Source: GCA-2705995 sp965661625 (lineage in GTDB: Bacteria; Bacteroidota; Bacteroidia; Flavobacteriales_G; Salibacteraceae). From it: a stretch of DNA of 64,000 bases. The translations under genes and the position numbers were made by a program. The notes under the pieces are model-generated. The model made no database searches. It saw only the letters and a list, made by a program, of their open reading frames with translations, and was not told the DNA's origin. Positions 48,400 through 56,645 of this stretch are shown one piece after another. Numbering within the stretch: position 1 is the first letter of the stretch; each line of letters begins with the position of its first letter. The stretch spans positions 1 through 64,000 of the forward strand of contig CBFIEM010000009.1 of NCBI GenBank assembly GCA_965661625.1, given 5' to 3'.

Positions 48400-49476
48400 C
48401 TCTTCATAGGTTTTTAGGTACGCGTCAACCTGTTTGCTCAACTCAAATTTGTAAAGCGGGATTTCGTCAAATGAATTGTCAAATGCCCTTTGAAAAGCTT
48501 GATGCCAAGCTTGGGGAGATGATCCGTTAACCCAAATATGTTTACCACTGACTGTTTCGGGTAGCGCAGTTATTGGCTTTGCGACTACAGGCACGTGCAT
48601 TGCACTGGCTTCCACTGCAACAAAGCAAAATCCTTCAGCCACACTCGGAATTACCACGGCACACGCATTTTGGATGGTCTCTTGAAGTTCCGGTTTGCTC
48701 AATTCATGATAAACTGAAAACCGATTGGAAGCTTGCATCGCATCTAGTTGAGGTTTAAGCTGATTGTAAATTCCAGCAGGGTAGGTAGGGATAACGAGTT
48801 TCATTGAACCTTGCGTGTATTTTGCTTCATATGAAGTCCAAGCATTCAGCAACTCAGGGATTCCCTTTGCTGGTCCAAGCCTACAAACACAAACCAGCTC
48901 TTTACTTGGATTAGCTGGGGCGTGCCGCTTGAATTGATCATAGTTTAGCCCGTTGTAAATCTGTCCAACACGTTGTTCACTAACTCCATAATTTTTAAGA
49001 GCTTGGGCAGTGTGTTTGGATACGGCAATAAAACGGTCAAAGGGTAATGTCAACAGAAATTGCTCAAAACGTTTAAATAACTTCCGCTGAACTCCGCTTA
49101 AGAATGGAAGGGTATCCCACAATTCTCCCCAAACCTCATGAAAGGTAATCACCACGGGAACGCGTTTTATTTTTGCAGCTAGAAATGCCGGAAGGGCAGC
49201 ATTGTATGAAGTAGTTTGGATGATGGAAACGGCTGGTACCCTTAATATATCTAGAATGGATAGAAATGTGAATAAGTAGCGATTCCCAACCGGTGACCTT
49301 CGAATGTGAATCCCTTCCCAAACTTCATTAGTCGGAAGGCCTTTCTTGAACATACTTGTAACTACCGTTACTTTCCAACCAGCATCTACGAGGGCTTTTG
49401 CGGTATAGCTCGACAAGGTTTCGGCACCACCAATGTAAGGATGGAAGTGCTCTACTACAAAAAGACAATGCTTCAA
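48379..49476 (-). CDS. GT4 glycosyltransferase
   Basis: A 365-residue GT-B enzyme: E-H-F-H-P-Y-I-G-G-A-E-T-L-S near 10-22 is the acceptor-side loop, with V-C-R-L-G-P-A-K-G-I-P-E near 205 and the donor motif E-G-F-C-F-V-A-V-E-A-S-A near 285. It has no membrane segment. It overlaps the DUF2304 gene start by four bases and ends a minus-strand operon: GT2, DUF2304, GT4. Sugar and acceptor are unknown. Confidence 0.92.
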   Translation of the reverse strand: MKHCLFVVEHFHPYIGGAETLSSYTAKALVDAGWKVTVVTSMFKKGLPTNEVWEGIHIRRSPVGNRYLFTFLSILDILRVPAVSIIQTTSYNAALPAFLAAKIKRVPVVITFHEVWGELWDTLPFLSGVQRKLFKRFEQFLLTLPFDRFIAVSKHTAQALKNYGVSEQRVGQIYNGLNYDQFKRHAPANPSKELVCVCRLGPAKGIPELLNAWTSYEAKYTQGSMKLVIPTYPAGIYNQLKPQLDAMQASNRFSVYHELSKPELQETIQNACAVVIPSVAEGFCFVAVEASAMHVPVVAKPITALPETVSGKHIWVNGSSPQAWHQAFQRAFDNSFDEIPLYKFELSKQVDAYLKTYEELLKAVN

Positions 49477-49853
49477 GGTGTTTGGTTTTCCGACTGTTTC
49501 AGCTTTTCTACATCAGCACGCAGCAATGCAATTTCCTGTGCCAGGTGCTTCTTTGACTCAGAAAGTTTTGAAATGACCATGCTAAACTGAATCATGATAA
49601 GCAAGGTGGCCATCATAAACAATAGAAATAAAGCTGTTGGTGGATACGATATGCCAATCCAGCTCGCAATTAAATCTAACGCATCCCGCCAAAGCGACAA
49701 TCCTAAAAAGATGATGCCAAAAATCACCCACCAGATGGAGTAAATTTCCTTGATTCGTTTGGTAATAATCAATCGAAAAATAAATAAGAGGAGCACCAAG
49801 CTTCCAGCAATGGCAATCCATTGAATACGGTCTGAGTAAATGATATCAGTCAT
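49473..49853 (-). CDS. DUF2304 membrane protein
   Basis: A 126-residue membrane protein with three hydrophobic helices (about 12-28, 40-58, 68-92), Y-S-I-W-W-V-I-F-G-I in the second, and a C-terminal coiled coil (95-120). DUF2304 proteins are found beside dolichyl-phosphate-mannose-synthase-like GT2 genes, as here. It probably anchors or assists that enzyme in making a lipid-linked sugar. It overlaps both neighbours. Confidence 0.88.
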   Translation of the reverse strand: MTDIIYSDRIQWIAIAGSLVLLLFIFRLIITKRIKEIYSIWWVIFGIIFLGLSLWRDALDLIASWIGISYPPTALFLLFMMATLLIMIQFSMVISKLSESKKHLAQEIALLRADVEKLKQSENQTP

Positions 49854-50574
49854 CGCTATGCGTGTTTGCTTTTGATCGTAGTGCAGTCATCAGCATACCC
49901 AAAAGTACCTTAAACATATAAACTGAGGAGTTGCGGTAGTTTATAGATGAGGTTCCGCCATAACGCTTCCTCATATGTGTGGGGATTTCTTTTAGCCTGA
50001 ATAAATTTTTGGCAAGAAGAACACCTGCTTCAGGTTCAGGATATTCAGTAGGATAATGTTCTGCTAAAAACGAAAAAGCCCTTCTGTTGTAAGCTCTAAA
50101 TCCAGAAGTGCAGTCTGAAATTGAAACGTCGGTGAGCAGCTTATTCGCAAAACTTAAAATTCGAATCCCGATTAGGCGGGTAGGAGAACTGGTGTAGGTT
50201 TGACTGGTTTTATCCAAAAAACGACTTCCAATTACCACTTCGCTTTCTCCAAACTCAATGGGGGAAAGAATTGATGCAATTTCTTCTGCCAAATGCTGAC
50301 CATCACCATCAAATTGAACTGCCGCATCATATTGATGGTGTTGCGCATATTTAAAACCCGCTTGTACAGCTCCCCCTACGCCAATATTAACAGGGAGATT
50401 GAGGACCTTACACGGAAGGTTGCGAGCAGTTTCAAGCGTGTTATCTACGCTCGCGTCGTTAACTACTAAAAAGTCATATTGAGGAACATGCGCATCCAAC
50501 TCTCGAATTACAAAAGGTAAACTTTCGGCTTCATTATAGGCCGGAATAATTATTAGTACGCGCAATTTCCCCAT
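49846..50574 (-). CDS. GT2 glycosyltransferase, DPM1/polyprenyl-phosphate type
   Basis: A 242-residue GT-A enzyme with I-I-I-P-A-Y-N-E-A-E-S near 7-17, V-V-N-D-A-S-V-D-N-T near 37 and the metal motif D-G-D-G-Q-H. Its length and motifs match the enzymes that move a sugar from a nucleotide to polyprenyl phosphate. The start is the ATG six bases after a TACTTTTG -7 box; an upstream TTG is in the promoter. It leads the GT2-DUF2304-GT4 operon. A likely product is a lipid-linked sugar used by GT-C enzymes such as the TPR protein at the other end of the locus. Confidence 0.92.
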   Translation of the reverse strand: MGKLRVLIIIPAYNEAESLPFVIRELDAHVPQYDFLVVNDASVDNTLETARNLPCKVLNLPVNIGVGGAVQAGFKYAQHHQYDAAVQFDGDGQHLAEEIASILSPIEFGESEVVIGSRFLDKTSQTYTSSPTRLIGIRILSFANKLLTDVSISDCTSGFRAYNRRAFSFLAEHYPTEYPEPEAGVLLAKNLFRLKEIPTHMRKRYGGTSSINYRNSSVYMFKVLLGMLMTALRSKANTHSDD

Positions 50575-50580
50575 GTTTGT

Positions 50581-50588
50581 CAAAAGTA
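50581..50588 (-). promoter_or_regulatory. -7 box abutting the GT2 start
   Basis: TACTTTTG on the minus strand, ending six bases before the ATG; predicted leaderless or nearly leaderless transcript. Confidence 0.5.
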
Positions 50589-50667
50589 AGCGGGCTTACG
50601 CTGAAAAGCAATGCTTATAATCGGAAGAAAGTTAACCAATAGTGTTGGCGGTATGAATTATTCGTGT

Positions 50668-50675
50668 TATTTTTG
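50668..50675 (+). promoter_or_regulatory. -7 box of rpsT
   Basis: TATTTTTG fits TAnnTTTG. It lies 30 bases before the rpsT start, leaving a normal leader. Confidence 0.5.
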
Positions 50676-50705
50676 CCCTCCATTTTAGAATAAGAGAAGC
50701 AAGCT

Positions 50706-50960
50706 ATGGCAAATCATCAGTCGGCATTAAAGCGTATCCGTTCCAACGAAGCGAAAAAAATCCGCAATCGTTACCAGCATAAAACAACCCGTAATGCTGT
50801 AAAGGCGTTACGTGATGAAACAAGTAAGAAAGCAGCTACGGAAATGTTTCCGAAGGTGTCTTCAATGCTTGATAAGTTAGCAAAGCGCAACATCATCCAC
50901 AAAAACAAAGCATCTAATTTAAAAGCTAAATTAGCGAAGCACATTAGTGGATTGAAATAG
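50706..50960 (+). CDS. rpsT: 30S ribosomal protein S20
   Basis: An 84-residue, very basic all-helical protein that binds 16S rRNA in the small subunit. The start M-A-N-H-Q-S-A-L-K-R-I-R and the end K-A-S-N-L-K-A-K-L-A-K-H are those of S20. Single gene with a clear -7 box and a strong terminator; the next gene, radC, starts just beyond it. Confidence 0.97.
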   Translation: MANHQSALKRIRSNEAKKIRNRYQHKTTRNAVKALRDETSKKAATEMFPKVSSMLDKLAKRNIIHKNKASNLKAKLAKHISGLK

Positions 50961-50980
50961 GATTACCCCAATTCATTGCG

Positions 50981-51013
50981 AAAGCCCTGCACGTATGTGT
51001 AGGGCTTTTTTTA
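50981..51013 (+). terminator. Rho-independent terminator of rpsT
   Basis: AAAGCCCTGCAC GTAT GTGTAGGGCTTT, an 11-12-base stem with one mismatch, followed by a run of T. It ends 20 bases before the radC start codon. Confidence 0.92.
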
Positions 51014-51033
51014 TTTTTAAGAAAACCACCACC

Positions 51034-51735
51034 ATGAAAACCACCTACCAAAAACGCCTCTCCATAAAGGAGTGGGCAGAGGGCGAGCGCCCACGAGAAA
51101 AAATGATTCAATTGGGCCGTTCTGCACTTTCTGACGCCGAACTTATCGCTATTTTAATTCGGAGCGGAACACCTTCAGAATCAGCTGTAGAAGTTGCCAA
51201 ACAGCTATTACACGTGTTTCAGCATGATTTAGCGGCCCTTTCCAAAGGAAGTTTAGCTCAATTGAAGCGCGTAAAAGGAATTGGTGAAGCCAAAGCGCTA
51301 TCAATTTTAGCGGCTCTAGAACTGGGTAAGCGCAGAAGGTCCTCGAACACTGCACAGTTGGAAGTAATAGATTCAAGTGCAAAAGCTTATGAACATGTTT
51401 ATTCAAAACTTGCTGACCTTGATCATGAGGAGTTCTGGGTTGTTTTATTGAATCAAGCCAACAAACCCATTCATTTTCATTGCATTTCTAGCGGAGGGGT
51501 TTCAGGCACAGTGGCTGATGCAAAGCTTATTTTTGAATGTGCACTCAGCCATTTAGCATGCTCAATAATTCTTTGCCATAACCACCCCAGTGGAGCTACA
51601 AGGCCAAGCGAGGCGGATAAACGGTTAACTACCAAGTTAGCTGAAGCAGGAAAGACTTTAGATATAAGTGTGCTTGATCACTTAATCATTGGCGATGAAT
51701 GTTATTTTAGCTTTGCCGATGAAGGATTATTATGA
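51034..51735 (+). CDS. radC: DNA repair protein RadC (JAMM/MPN+ domain)
   Basis: A 233-residue RadC. An N-terminal helix-hairpin-helix (L-K-R-V-K-G-I-G-E-A-K-A) precedes the JAMM metalloprotease-like domain with H-N-H-P-S-G-A-T and D at the third metal site (V-L-D-H-L-I-I-G-D). Its cellular role is uncertain despite the name. The start at M-K-T-T-Y was chosen over a GTG-type extension because the extension lies in the rpsT terminator. It overlaps the next gene by ATGA. Confidence 0.95.
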   Translation: MKTTYQKRLSIKEWAEGERPREKMIQLGRSALSDAELIAILIRSGTPSESAVEVAKQLLHVFQHDLAALSKGSLAQLKRVKGIGEAKALSILAALELGKRRRSSNTAQLEVIDSSAKAYEHVYSKLADLDHEEFWVVLLNQANKPIHFHCISSGGVSGTVADAKLIFECALSHLACSIILCHNHPSGATRPSEADKRLTTKLAEAGKTLDISVLDHLIIGDECYFSFADEGLL

Positions 51736-53045
51736 CGCTAGCAGTATTCTCACCATTTGAAACATCAAGACTGACGTATACGTGCAACTACCTGTTCCAT
51801 GAATTGATGGGGTTAGATGTAAACGTATATTCAGATGAAGCATTATTCTTGAAAGCAGAAGCAGATGCATTTGTCTGTTATCGCAGGGAGGCTTTTGCTG
51901 GTATGTCAACGATTCAGATTATTCCAACGGGTTTATTATTTGAGAACAGTGTAGCCGACATTGAAGTTCGTGCCGGAAGTTGGAATGATGTTCCAACTAT
52001 TTTTCCAAATGAAGGTGACATTCCATGTGATGTGCTCGCAGCATCTTTTTATATGCTGAGCAGGTATGAAGAATACTTGCCTCATCACAGAGATGAGCAT
52101 GACAGATTTAATCCGGAACAGTCTATTGCAATGAAGCTCGGATTTTTGAGAAGGCCAATTATTGAGGAGTGGGCAATCTTATTGGGAAAACAGCTATGTA
52201 GCGTATTTCCAAATTTGGAGTTAAGCCGACCTAAATATGAGTTTCACGCAACTGTTGACGTTGACAATGCATATGCTTACAAAGAAAAGGGAATTGTGCG
52301 AACCGCCGGAGCATTACTGCGCGAAGCGGTAAAATTCAAATTTTCAGAACTGCGTAAACGCTTTCAAACCATTTATGGCAACCTCAAGGACCCTTTTGAT
52401 ACGTTCGATGAACTGATTCGCATTCATAAAACACACCAGGTTCCTACGCGCTTTTTCTTTCTTGTAGCGGATTATGGTCATAATGATAAGAATGTGCCGA
52501 TTACGAGTACTGCATTCAGATCCTTAATAAAGTCGGTAAATGATTACTGCGATGTAGGTATTCATCCAGGTTATAACGCTCACCTGAATCGGCAACTACT
52601 CAAAGTAGAGCTCGAAAGGCTGGAAGAAACAATCCATATGCCCGTTACCCATAGCCGCTTTCATTTTTTAAGATTGAGCTTACCCAAGTCGTATCATTTA
52701 TTGCTAGACGCGGAGATCGATCATGATTATTCAATGGGCTATCCCTCTGAGTTAGGTTTTCGTGCCGGGACTTCACGTCCTTTTTACTTTTACGATTTAG
52801 ATCGGGAAACCATTACGAAGTTGCGGGTACATCCGTTCTGTATCATGGAGGCAACCGTCAAATATTATTACAACCAAGGGCCTTTGGAGGCGCTTTCGGT
52901 ATTCAAAGAGTTGGTAGATCGGGTAAAAGCAGTAGATGGAATAGCTGTAGCATTATGGCACAATGACTCGCTTTCAGAAGTCGCACCCTGGAAAGGTTGG
53001 GGCAAGCTTTATGGTCAATTGGTTGACTATGCGAGACCTCAATAG
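51732..53045 (+). CDS. Polysaccharide deacetylase-like protein (DUF7033-type N-terminus)
   Basis: A 437-residue cytoplasmic-looking protein. The N-terminal third (about 1-150, with R-Y-E-E-Y-L-P near 113) fits DUF7033. The C-terminal part resembles a NodB-type deacetylase: H-A-T-V-D-V-D-N-A near 172 supplies a D-x-D and G-I-H-P-G-Y-N-A near 277 a histidine. NodB enzymes remove acetyl or formyl groups from sugars, but the full metal triad is not evident. ATGA overlap with radC indicates co-translation; functional link to radC is unclear. It may serve the neighbouring polysaccharide locus. Confidence 0.78.
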   Translation: MTLAVFSPFETSRLTYTCNYLFHELMGLDVNVYSDEALFLKAEADAFVCYRREAFAGMSTIQIIPTGLLFENSVADIEVRAGSWNDVPTIFPNEGDIPCDVLAASFYMLSRYEEYLPHHRDEHDRFNPEQSIAMKLGFLRRPIIEEWAILLGKQLCSVFPNLELSRPKYEFHATVDVDNAYAYKEKGIVRTAGALLREAVKFKFSELRKRFQTIYGNLKDPFDTFDELIRIHKTHQVPTRFFFLVADYGHNDKNVPITSTAFRSLIKSVNDYCDVGIHPGYNAHLNRQLLKVELERLEETIHMPVTHSRFHFLRLSLPKSYHLLLDAEIDHDYSMGYPSELGFRAGTSRPFYFYDLDRETITKLRVHPFCIMEATVKYYYNQGPLEALSVFKELVDRVKAVDGIAVALWHNDSLSEVAPWKGWGKLYGQLVDYARPQ

Positions 53046-53057
53046 GTTGCATTCTTC

Positions 53058-53065
53058 TATATTTG
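53058..53065 (+). promoter_or_regulatory. -7 box of upp
   Basis: TATATTTG, a full TAnnTTTG match, 16 bases before the upp ATG. Confidence 0.5.
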
Positions 53066-53081
53066 CCAAAAGGAATTGACC

Positions 53082-53738
53082 ATGGCGAAATTGATAAATC
53101 TCGGTGATGAACAATCTGTTTTTAACCAGTTTATTCGTGAGATTAGGGATGTAAATATTCAACATGACCGTATGCGCTTTAGAAGAAATCTTGAGCGAAT
53201 CGGTGAAGTAATGGCTTATGAAATCAGTAAGACTTTCGCTTATGCTGCCGAGCATGTGCGGACGCCTCTTGGTGATGCTGAGGTGAAGTTGCCCCAAGAT
53301 GAGGTTGTTATTTGTGGTGTTCTTCGTGCAGGACTTCCTCTTCACTATGGGTTTTTAAATTATTTCGATGGTGCAGATAATGCTTTTGTGTCAGCTTACA
53401 GAATGCACCACAAAGACAATGAATTTGAGATCAAGGTAGAATATGTGTCAGGAATGGATTTGGAAGGAAAGACCTTGATTATTTGTGACCCCATGTTAGC
53501 TACTGGGAGTTCACTGCTTCTTAGCTACCGCACACTAGTTGAAGAATATGGTGAGCCTGCACACCTTCATATAGCATCTGCAATAACCAGTTCTGAAGGG
53601 CTTGATTACGTTAGGGACCGGGTTCCAAGTGCAACAACTATCTGGGTGGGTGCAATTGATGATGAACTTACTGCTCAATCTTACATTGTACCAGGACTTG
53701 GAGATGCCGGTGATTTGGCATTTGGCCAGAAGGCGTAA
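53082..53738 (+). CDS. upp: Uracil phosphoribosyltransferase
   Basis: A 218-residue salvage enzyme that makes UMP from uracil and PRPP. The PRPP site D-P-M-L-A-T-G-S-S-L is near 134-143 and the uracil-binding end V-P-G-L-G-D-A-G-D is at 206-214. V-L-R-A-G-L-P is the usual N-terminal loop. The ATG after the -7 box was preferred to a TTG six bases earlier. Confidence 0.96.
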   Translation: MAKLINLGDEQSVFNQFIREIRDVNIQHDRMRFRRNLERIGEVMAYEISKTFAYAAEHVRTPLGDAEVKLPQDEVVICGVLRAGLPLHYGFLNYFDGADNAFVSAYRMHHKDNEFEIKVEYVSGMDLEGKTLIICDPMLATGSSLLLSYRTLVEEYGEPAHLHIASAITSSEGLDYVRDRVPSATTIWVGAIDDELTAQSYIVPGLGDAGDLAFGQKA

Positions 53739-53741
53739 CAT

Positions 53742-54197
53742 ATGGAGGTGTTTCAAGAAATCATCAGCGTTATTCTGATGATGTTAATATGCGCAATTAA
53801 GTTTTTAACAGGTCCTTTAGTAGTATTAGCTGCTGGTTACAATACGTGGCAAACCATTTTAATAGCATTTGTAGGTGGCGTCGCTGGATGTTGGTTTTTC
53901 TTTTTCATGGGAGGTCGTTTTTTCACTTGGTGGGAGATGAAATTCGGAAAGCGCAACCGCAAACGATTCACCAAGAAAAATCGCTTTTTAGTCAGGTTTA
54001 AGAATCAATTTGGTATGCCAGGCATAGCCGGATTAACAGCATTGATTAGCATTCCGGTTACCTGTTTTATTGCTGCTAAATACTTTCGAGGGTCAAAGCA
54101 GGCAATGCCTTCTTTTATTGCTTGGATTGCGTTTTACAGCATTTTTCTGACACTTTTCTCCAACCGTATCATAACTTTATTCAAATCCATATTATGA
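53742..54197 (+). CDS. Small membrane protein, hypothetical
   Basis: A 151-residue protein I cannot name. It has about four hydrophobic segments (10-45, 47-63, 95-110, 120-145) around a very basic cytoplasmic-looking loop (K-F-G-K-R-N-R-K-R-F-T-K-K-N-R). The pattern resembles small DedA/VTT or small-multidrug-like membrane proteins but no diagnostic motif is visible. It follows upp by three bases and overlaps the nucleotidase gene by ATGA, forming an operon of nucleotide salvage genes. Confidence 0.72.
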   Translation: MEVFQEIISVILMMLICAIKFLTGPLVVLAAGYNTWQTILIAFVGGVAGCWFFFFMGGRFFTWWEMKFGKRNRKRFTKKNRFLVRFKNQFGMPGIAGLTALISIPVTCFIAAKYFRGSKQAMPSFIAWIAFYSIFLTLFSNRIITLFKSIL

Positions 54198-54889
54198 GGT
54201 ATAAACATCTCTTCTTTGATTTAGACCGAACACTTTGGGATTTTGATAAAAGTGCTCTTGAAACGCTTCAAGAACTTTTTGTTCATTTTAAAGTCGACCG
54301 ATATTGTGCTGATTTTGATCAATTCCACAAAGATTATATCCGGATTAATGAAGGACTATGGGAAAAGTATCGTATTGGAGAAATCCAGAAGGATGAGCTC
54401 CGAAGTCAGCGATTTTTAGATACAATGAGCCTATATCAATGGGAGGATGACACAATAGCAGAGTTGATGGGGTTGTTTTACTTAGATCGTTCACCCATTA
54501 AACCGAATACCTTTCCAGGAACTCATGATATGTTGGACGCCCTTGCTCCTAATTATGAGTTACATATCATTACCAATGGGTTTGAAGAGGTGCAACACAT
54601 CAAAATGAAGCACAGTGCACTGGATCATTATTTCGAAGCTATTGTTACTTCAGAAAAGGCTGGCGTAAAAAAGCCTCATCCTCAAATTTTTGAGCATGCC
54701 CTAGATTTAGCCAATGCTAAAGCAGAAGATAGTTTAATGATTGGAGATGACTTTGAGGTAGACGTTTTAGGTGCTCATCAAATAGGAATTGACGCTGTTT
54801 ATTTCAATCCAAATGAACATGCAAAAAGTCATGATTTCTTTGAGTATAAAGAACCAAGTGAACTTGTAGACTGGTTAAGTCAGCGGTAA
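54194..54889 (+). CDS. YjjG-type HAD pyrimidine 5'-nucleotidase
   Basis: A 231-residue HAD hydrolase. Motif I is F-F-D-L-D-R-T-L-W-D-F-D (7-18), with the arginine typical of YjjG-like enzymes; motif II I-T-N-G-F, motif III K-K-P-H-P and motif IV I-G-D-D-F-E-V-D follow. YjjG removes phosphate from non-canonical and other pyrimidine nucleotides. The start M-R-Y-K-H is set by the ATGA overlap. Clustering with upp fits pyrimidine housekeeping. The 3' end overlaps the convergent psd gene by 15 bases. Confidence 0.9.
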   Translation: MRYKHLFFDLDRTLWDFDKSALETLQELFVHFKVDRYCADFDQFHKDYIRINEGLWEKYRIGEIQKDELRSQRFLDTMSLYQWEDDTIAELMGLFYLDRSPIKPNTFPGTHDMLDALAPNYELHIITNGFEEVQHIKMKHSALDHYFEAIVTSEKAGVKKPHPQIFEHALDLANAKAEDSLMIGDDFEVDVLGAHQIGIDAVYFNPNEHAKSHDFFEYKEPSELVDWLSQR

Positions 54890-55540
54890 TTTCGCTATAG
54901 CGGTTTGAGTACCTTTTACTTTTTGGTCGGGTGATACCAATATTTCAGTCCCGATAGGGAAGTAAAGGTCTACCCGGGAACCAAATTTAATGAACCCAAA
55001 TTCATTTCCCTGCTCAAACGACTGTCCTTCTTCAACATACCAAACAATTCTTCTTGCCATTGCTCCTGCTATCTGGCGCATTAAAACAGAAAATCCATTT
55101 GAATGCTCAAGCACTAGGGTAGTGCGTTCATTTTCTGTACTGGATTTGGGATGCCAAGCTACTAAATACTTCCCTGGGTGATATTTAAAATACTTAACTA
55201 TACCAGCGAACGGAATCCAATTGATGTGCACGTTTATGGGTGACATAAAGATTGACACTTGTATACGCTCATCTTTATAATATTCGGTTTCGGTTGTTTT
55301 TTCAATAACAACTACTTTCCCATCTGCAGGTGCATATACAATATCGTTAGCTGTATTAAGTTGCCTAAAAGGCTTTCTGAAAAACTGAAGTATTGTAATT
55401 GCTAGAAATATACTTAATGCGTAGGTAAGGTATTTCAGCAGAATAATGTCAAACCAAAAAACACCGCCAAGTGCATTCAATACCAGTATAAATAATCCAA
55501 TAACAAGAAAACTTGCTGCACCTTCTTTATGTAGGGTCAT
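54875..55540 (-). CDS. psd: Phosphatidylserine decarboxylase, short type
   Basis: A 221-residue membrane-bound proenzyme that forms phosphatidylethanolamine. Two N-terminal hydrophobic stretches (about 10-50) precede the catalytic region with P-A-D-G-K-V-V and F-M-S-P-I-N-V-H-I-N. Self-cleavage to give the pyruvoyl group should occur at G-S in I-K-F-G-S-R-V-D. A TAGATTTG box ends five bases before the chosen ATG; the TTG further up lies in that promoter. It follows cdsA on the same strand, matching its place in the phospholipid pathway. Confidence 0.93.
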   Translation of the reverse strand: MTLHKEGAASFLVIGLFILVLNALGGVFWFDIILLKYLTYALSIFLAITILQFFRKPFRQLNTANDIVYAPADGKVVVIEKTTETEYYKDERIQVSIFMSPINVHINWIPFAGIVKYFKYHPGKYLVAWHPKSSTENERTTLVLEHSNGFSVLMRQIAGAMARRIVWYVEEGQSFEQGNEFGFIKFGSRVDLYFPIGTEILVSPDQKVKGTQTAIAKLPLT

Positions 55541-55545
55541 AAATT

Positions 55546-55553
55546 CAAATCTA
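55546..55553 (-). promoter_or_regulatory. -7 box abutting the psd start
   Basis: TAGATTTG on the minus strand, five bases before the ATG, a full TAnnTTTG match in the 43-base gap after cdsA. Confidence 0.5.
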
Positions 55554-55583
55554 TGTGGCAAATGTATAGAAAGGAAAATTGAT

Positions 55584-56408
55584 TTACACAGCGAACTTAA
55601 AGAGTAAATAGATTAAAGGGCTCGCTAGAAGAACTGCATCGAATCGATCCAATATCCCGCCATGACCAGGTAAAAGCGTCCCACTATCTTTGATGTCGAA
55701 AGAGCGCTTAAACTGTGATTCCACTAAATCCCCCATTGAGCCTATAGTTGAAACAATGAGGGAGGCGCCAATCCAAATCATAAGTGAATAATTTTTAAAA
55801 AAGTGAGCTAGGGCAAATGCAACACCTAAGTTCACTACTATTCCTCCTATAGTGCCTTCCCAAGTTTTGTTTGGAGATATGGATGGAAAGAGTTTGTTTT
55901 TTCCGATAGACCTTCCCACTAGGTAAGCGCCGGTATCATTTGCCCAAATCAACATAAATGTTCCTAGAATGGGTTCATAATTGAATAAGAATGCTCCGGT
56001 ACCGTCATGAGAAAAGCCTGTAGCATAAAGTAGCCCAAAAGGAAGAGCAACATATATAGCAGAAAGGAATGTCCAAGCTACATTTTCAAAAGGAGTGCTT
56101 GTTTTTCTGTAGAGTTCAATAAGAAAAGTTGCAAATGCAATGACTAGAGTTGGAGCAAAAGCAGTGTAATTCGGAAGCTGATAATAGTTTCCGTAAAAAA
56201 TTCCTAAGAACAAACTTACTGAGAGCAGTCCACCAATGGGTATAAGTGGCTTGTACTTAGCTTGAGCAATACGCAGTAGCTCTGCGCTACCTAAAGCGGT
56301 GAGGATGAAAAATAACCACCCTGCTGAAATATAGTTCCAAGTAATGGAGCCAATGAGCACGGCAACAAATACAATCCCCGTTAAGGCACGTTGTAGGAAG
56401 CTATTCAA
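55584..56408 (-). CDS. cdsA: Phosphatidate cytidylyltransferase
   Basis: A 274-residue polytopic membrane enzyme that makes CDP-diacylglycerol from phosphatidate and CTP. The family signature runs S-x-G-D-L-V-E-S-x-x-K-R and D-S-G-T-L-L-P-G-H-G-G-I-L-D-R-F-D near 235-260, with S-P-N-K-T-W-E-G-T-I-G-G upstream. It overlaps the DUF2007 gene stop by four bases and precedes psd. Confidence 0.95.
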   Translation of the reverse strand: MNSFLQRALTGIVFVAVLIGSITWNYISAGWLFFILTALGSAELLRIAQAKYKPLIPIGGLLSVSLFLGIFYGNYYQLPNYTAFAPTLVIAFATFLIELYRKTSTPFENVAWTFLSAIYVALPFGLLYATGFSHDGTGAFLFNYEPILGTFMLIWANDTGAYLVGRSIGKNKLFPSISPNKTWEGTIGGIVVNLGVAFALAHFFKNYSLMIWIGASLIVSTIGSMGDLVESQFKRSFDIKDSGTLLPGHGGILDRFDAVLLASPLIYLLFKFAV

Positions 56409-56614
56409 GAGGTCGCGATAATGGATTTAGCTGTTTCCAAATCGGAACTTTGCACGTAAATCCCAGCTTCAAGTTTCAGGTTTAAATTAAGAAACTCAGA
56501 GTCTTGATGATTATACAATACAGCGTTAATTCCCGCTTCTTTCAGTTTGGCCATTTTCAAATCAATGTCAAACTTATCAGTTGATTCAATAACTAACTTC
56601 CAATTCTCATCCAT
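56405..56614 (-). CDS. DUF2007-family small protein
   Basis: A 69-residue cytoplasmic protein with a ferredoxin-like pattern (W-K-L-V-I-E-S-T near the start, A-K-L-K-E-A-G-I-N-A-V-L in the middle, G-I-Y-V-Q-S-S-D near the end). DUF2007 is a putative signal-transducing domain of unknown partner. It is encoded between ftsH and cdsA, with a four-base overlap into cdsA, a place it keeps in related genomes as far as I recall. Confidence 0.85.
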   Translation of the reverse strand: MDENWKLVIESTDKFDIDLKMAKLKEAGINAVLYNHQDSEFLNLNLKLEAGIYVQSSDLETAKSIIATS

Positions 56615-56645
56615 AGCTAAGTTGTTTCAATTAAAAGTAAACAAA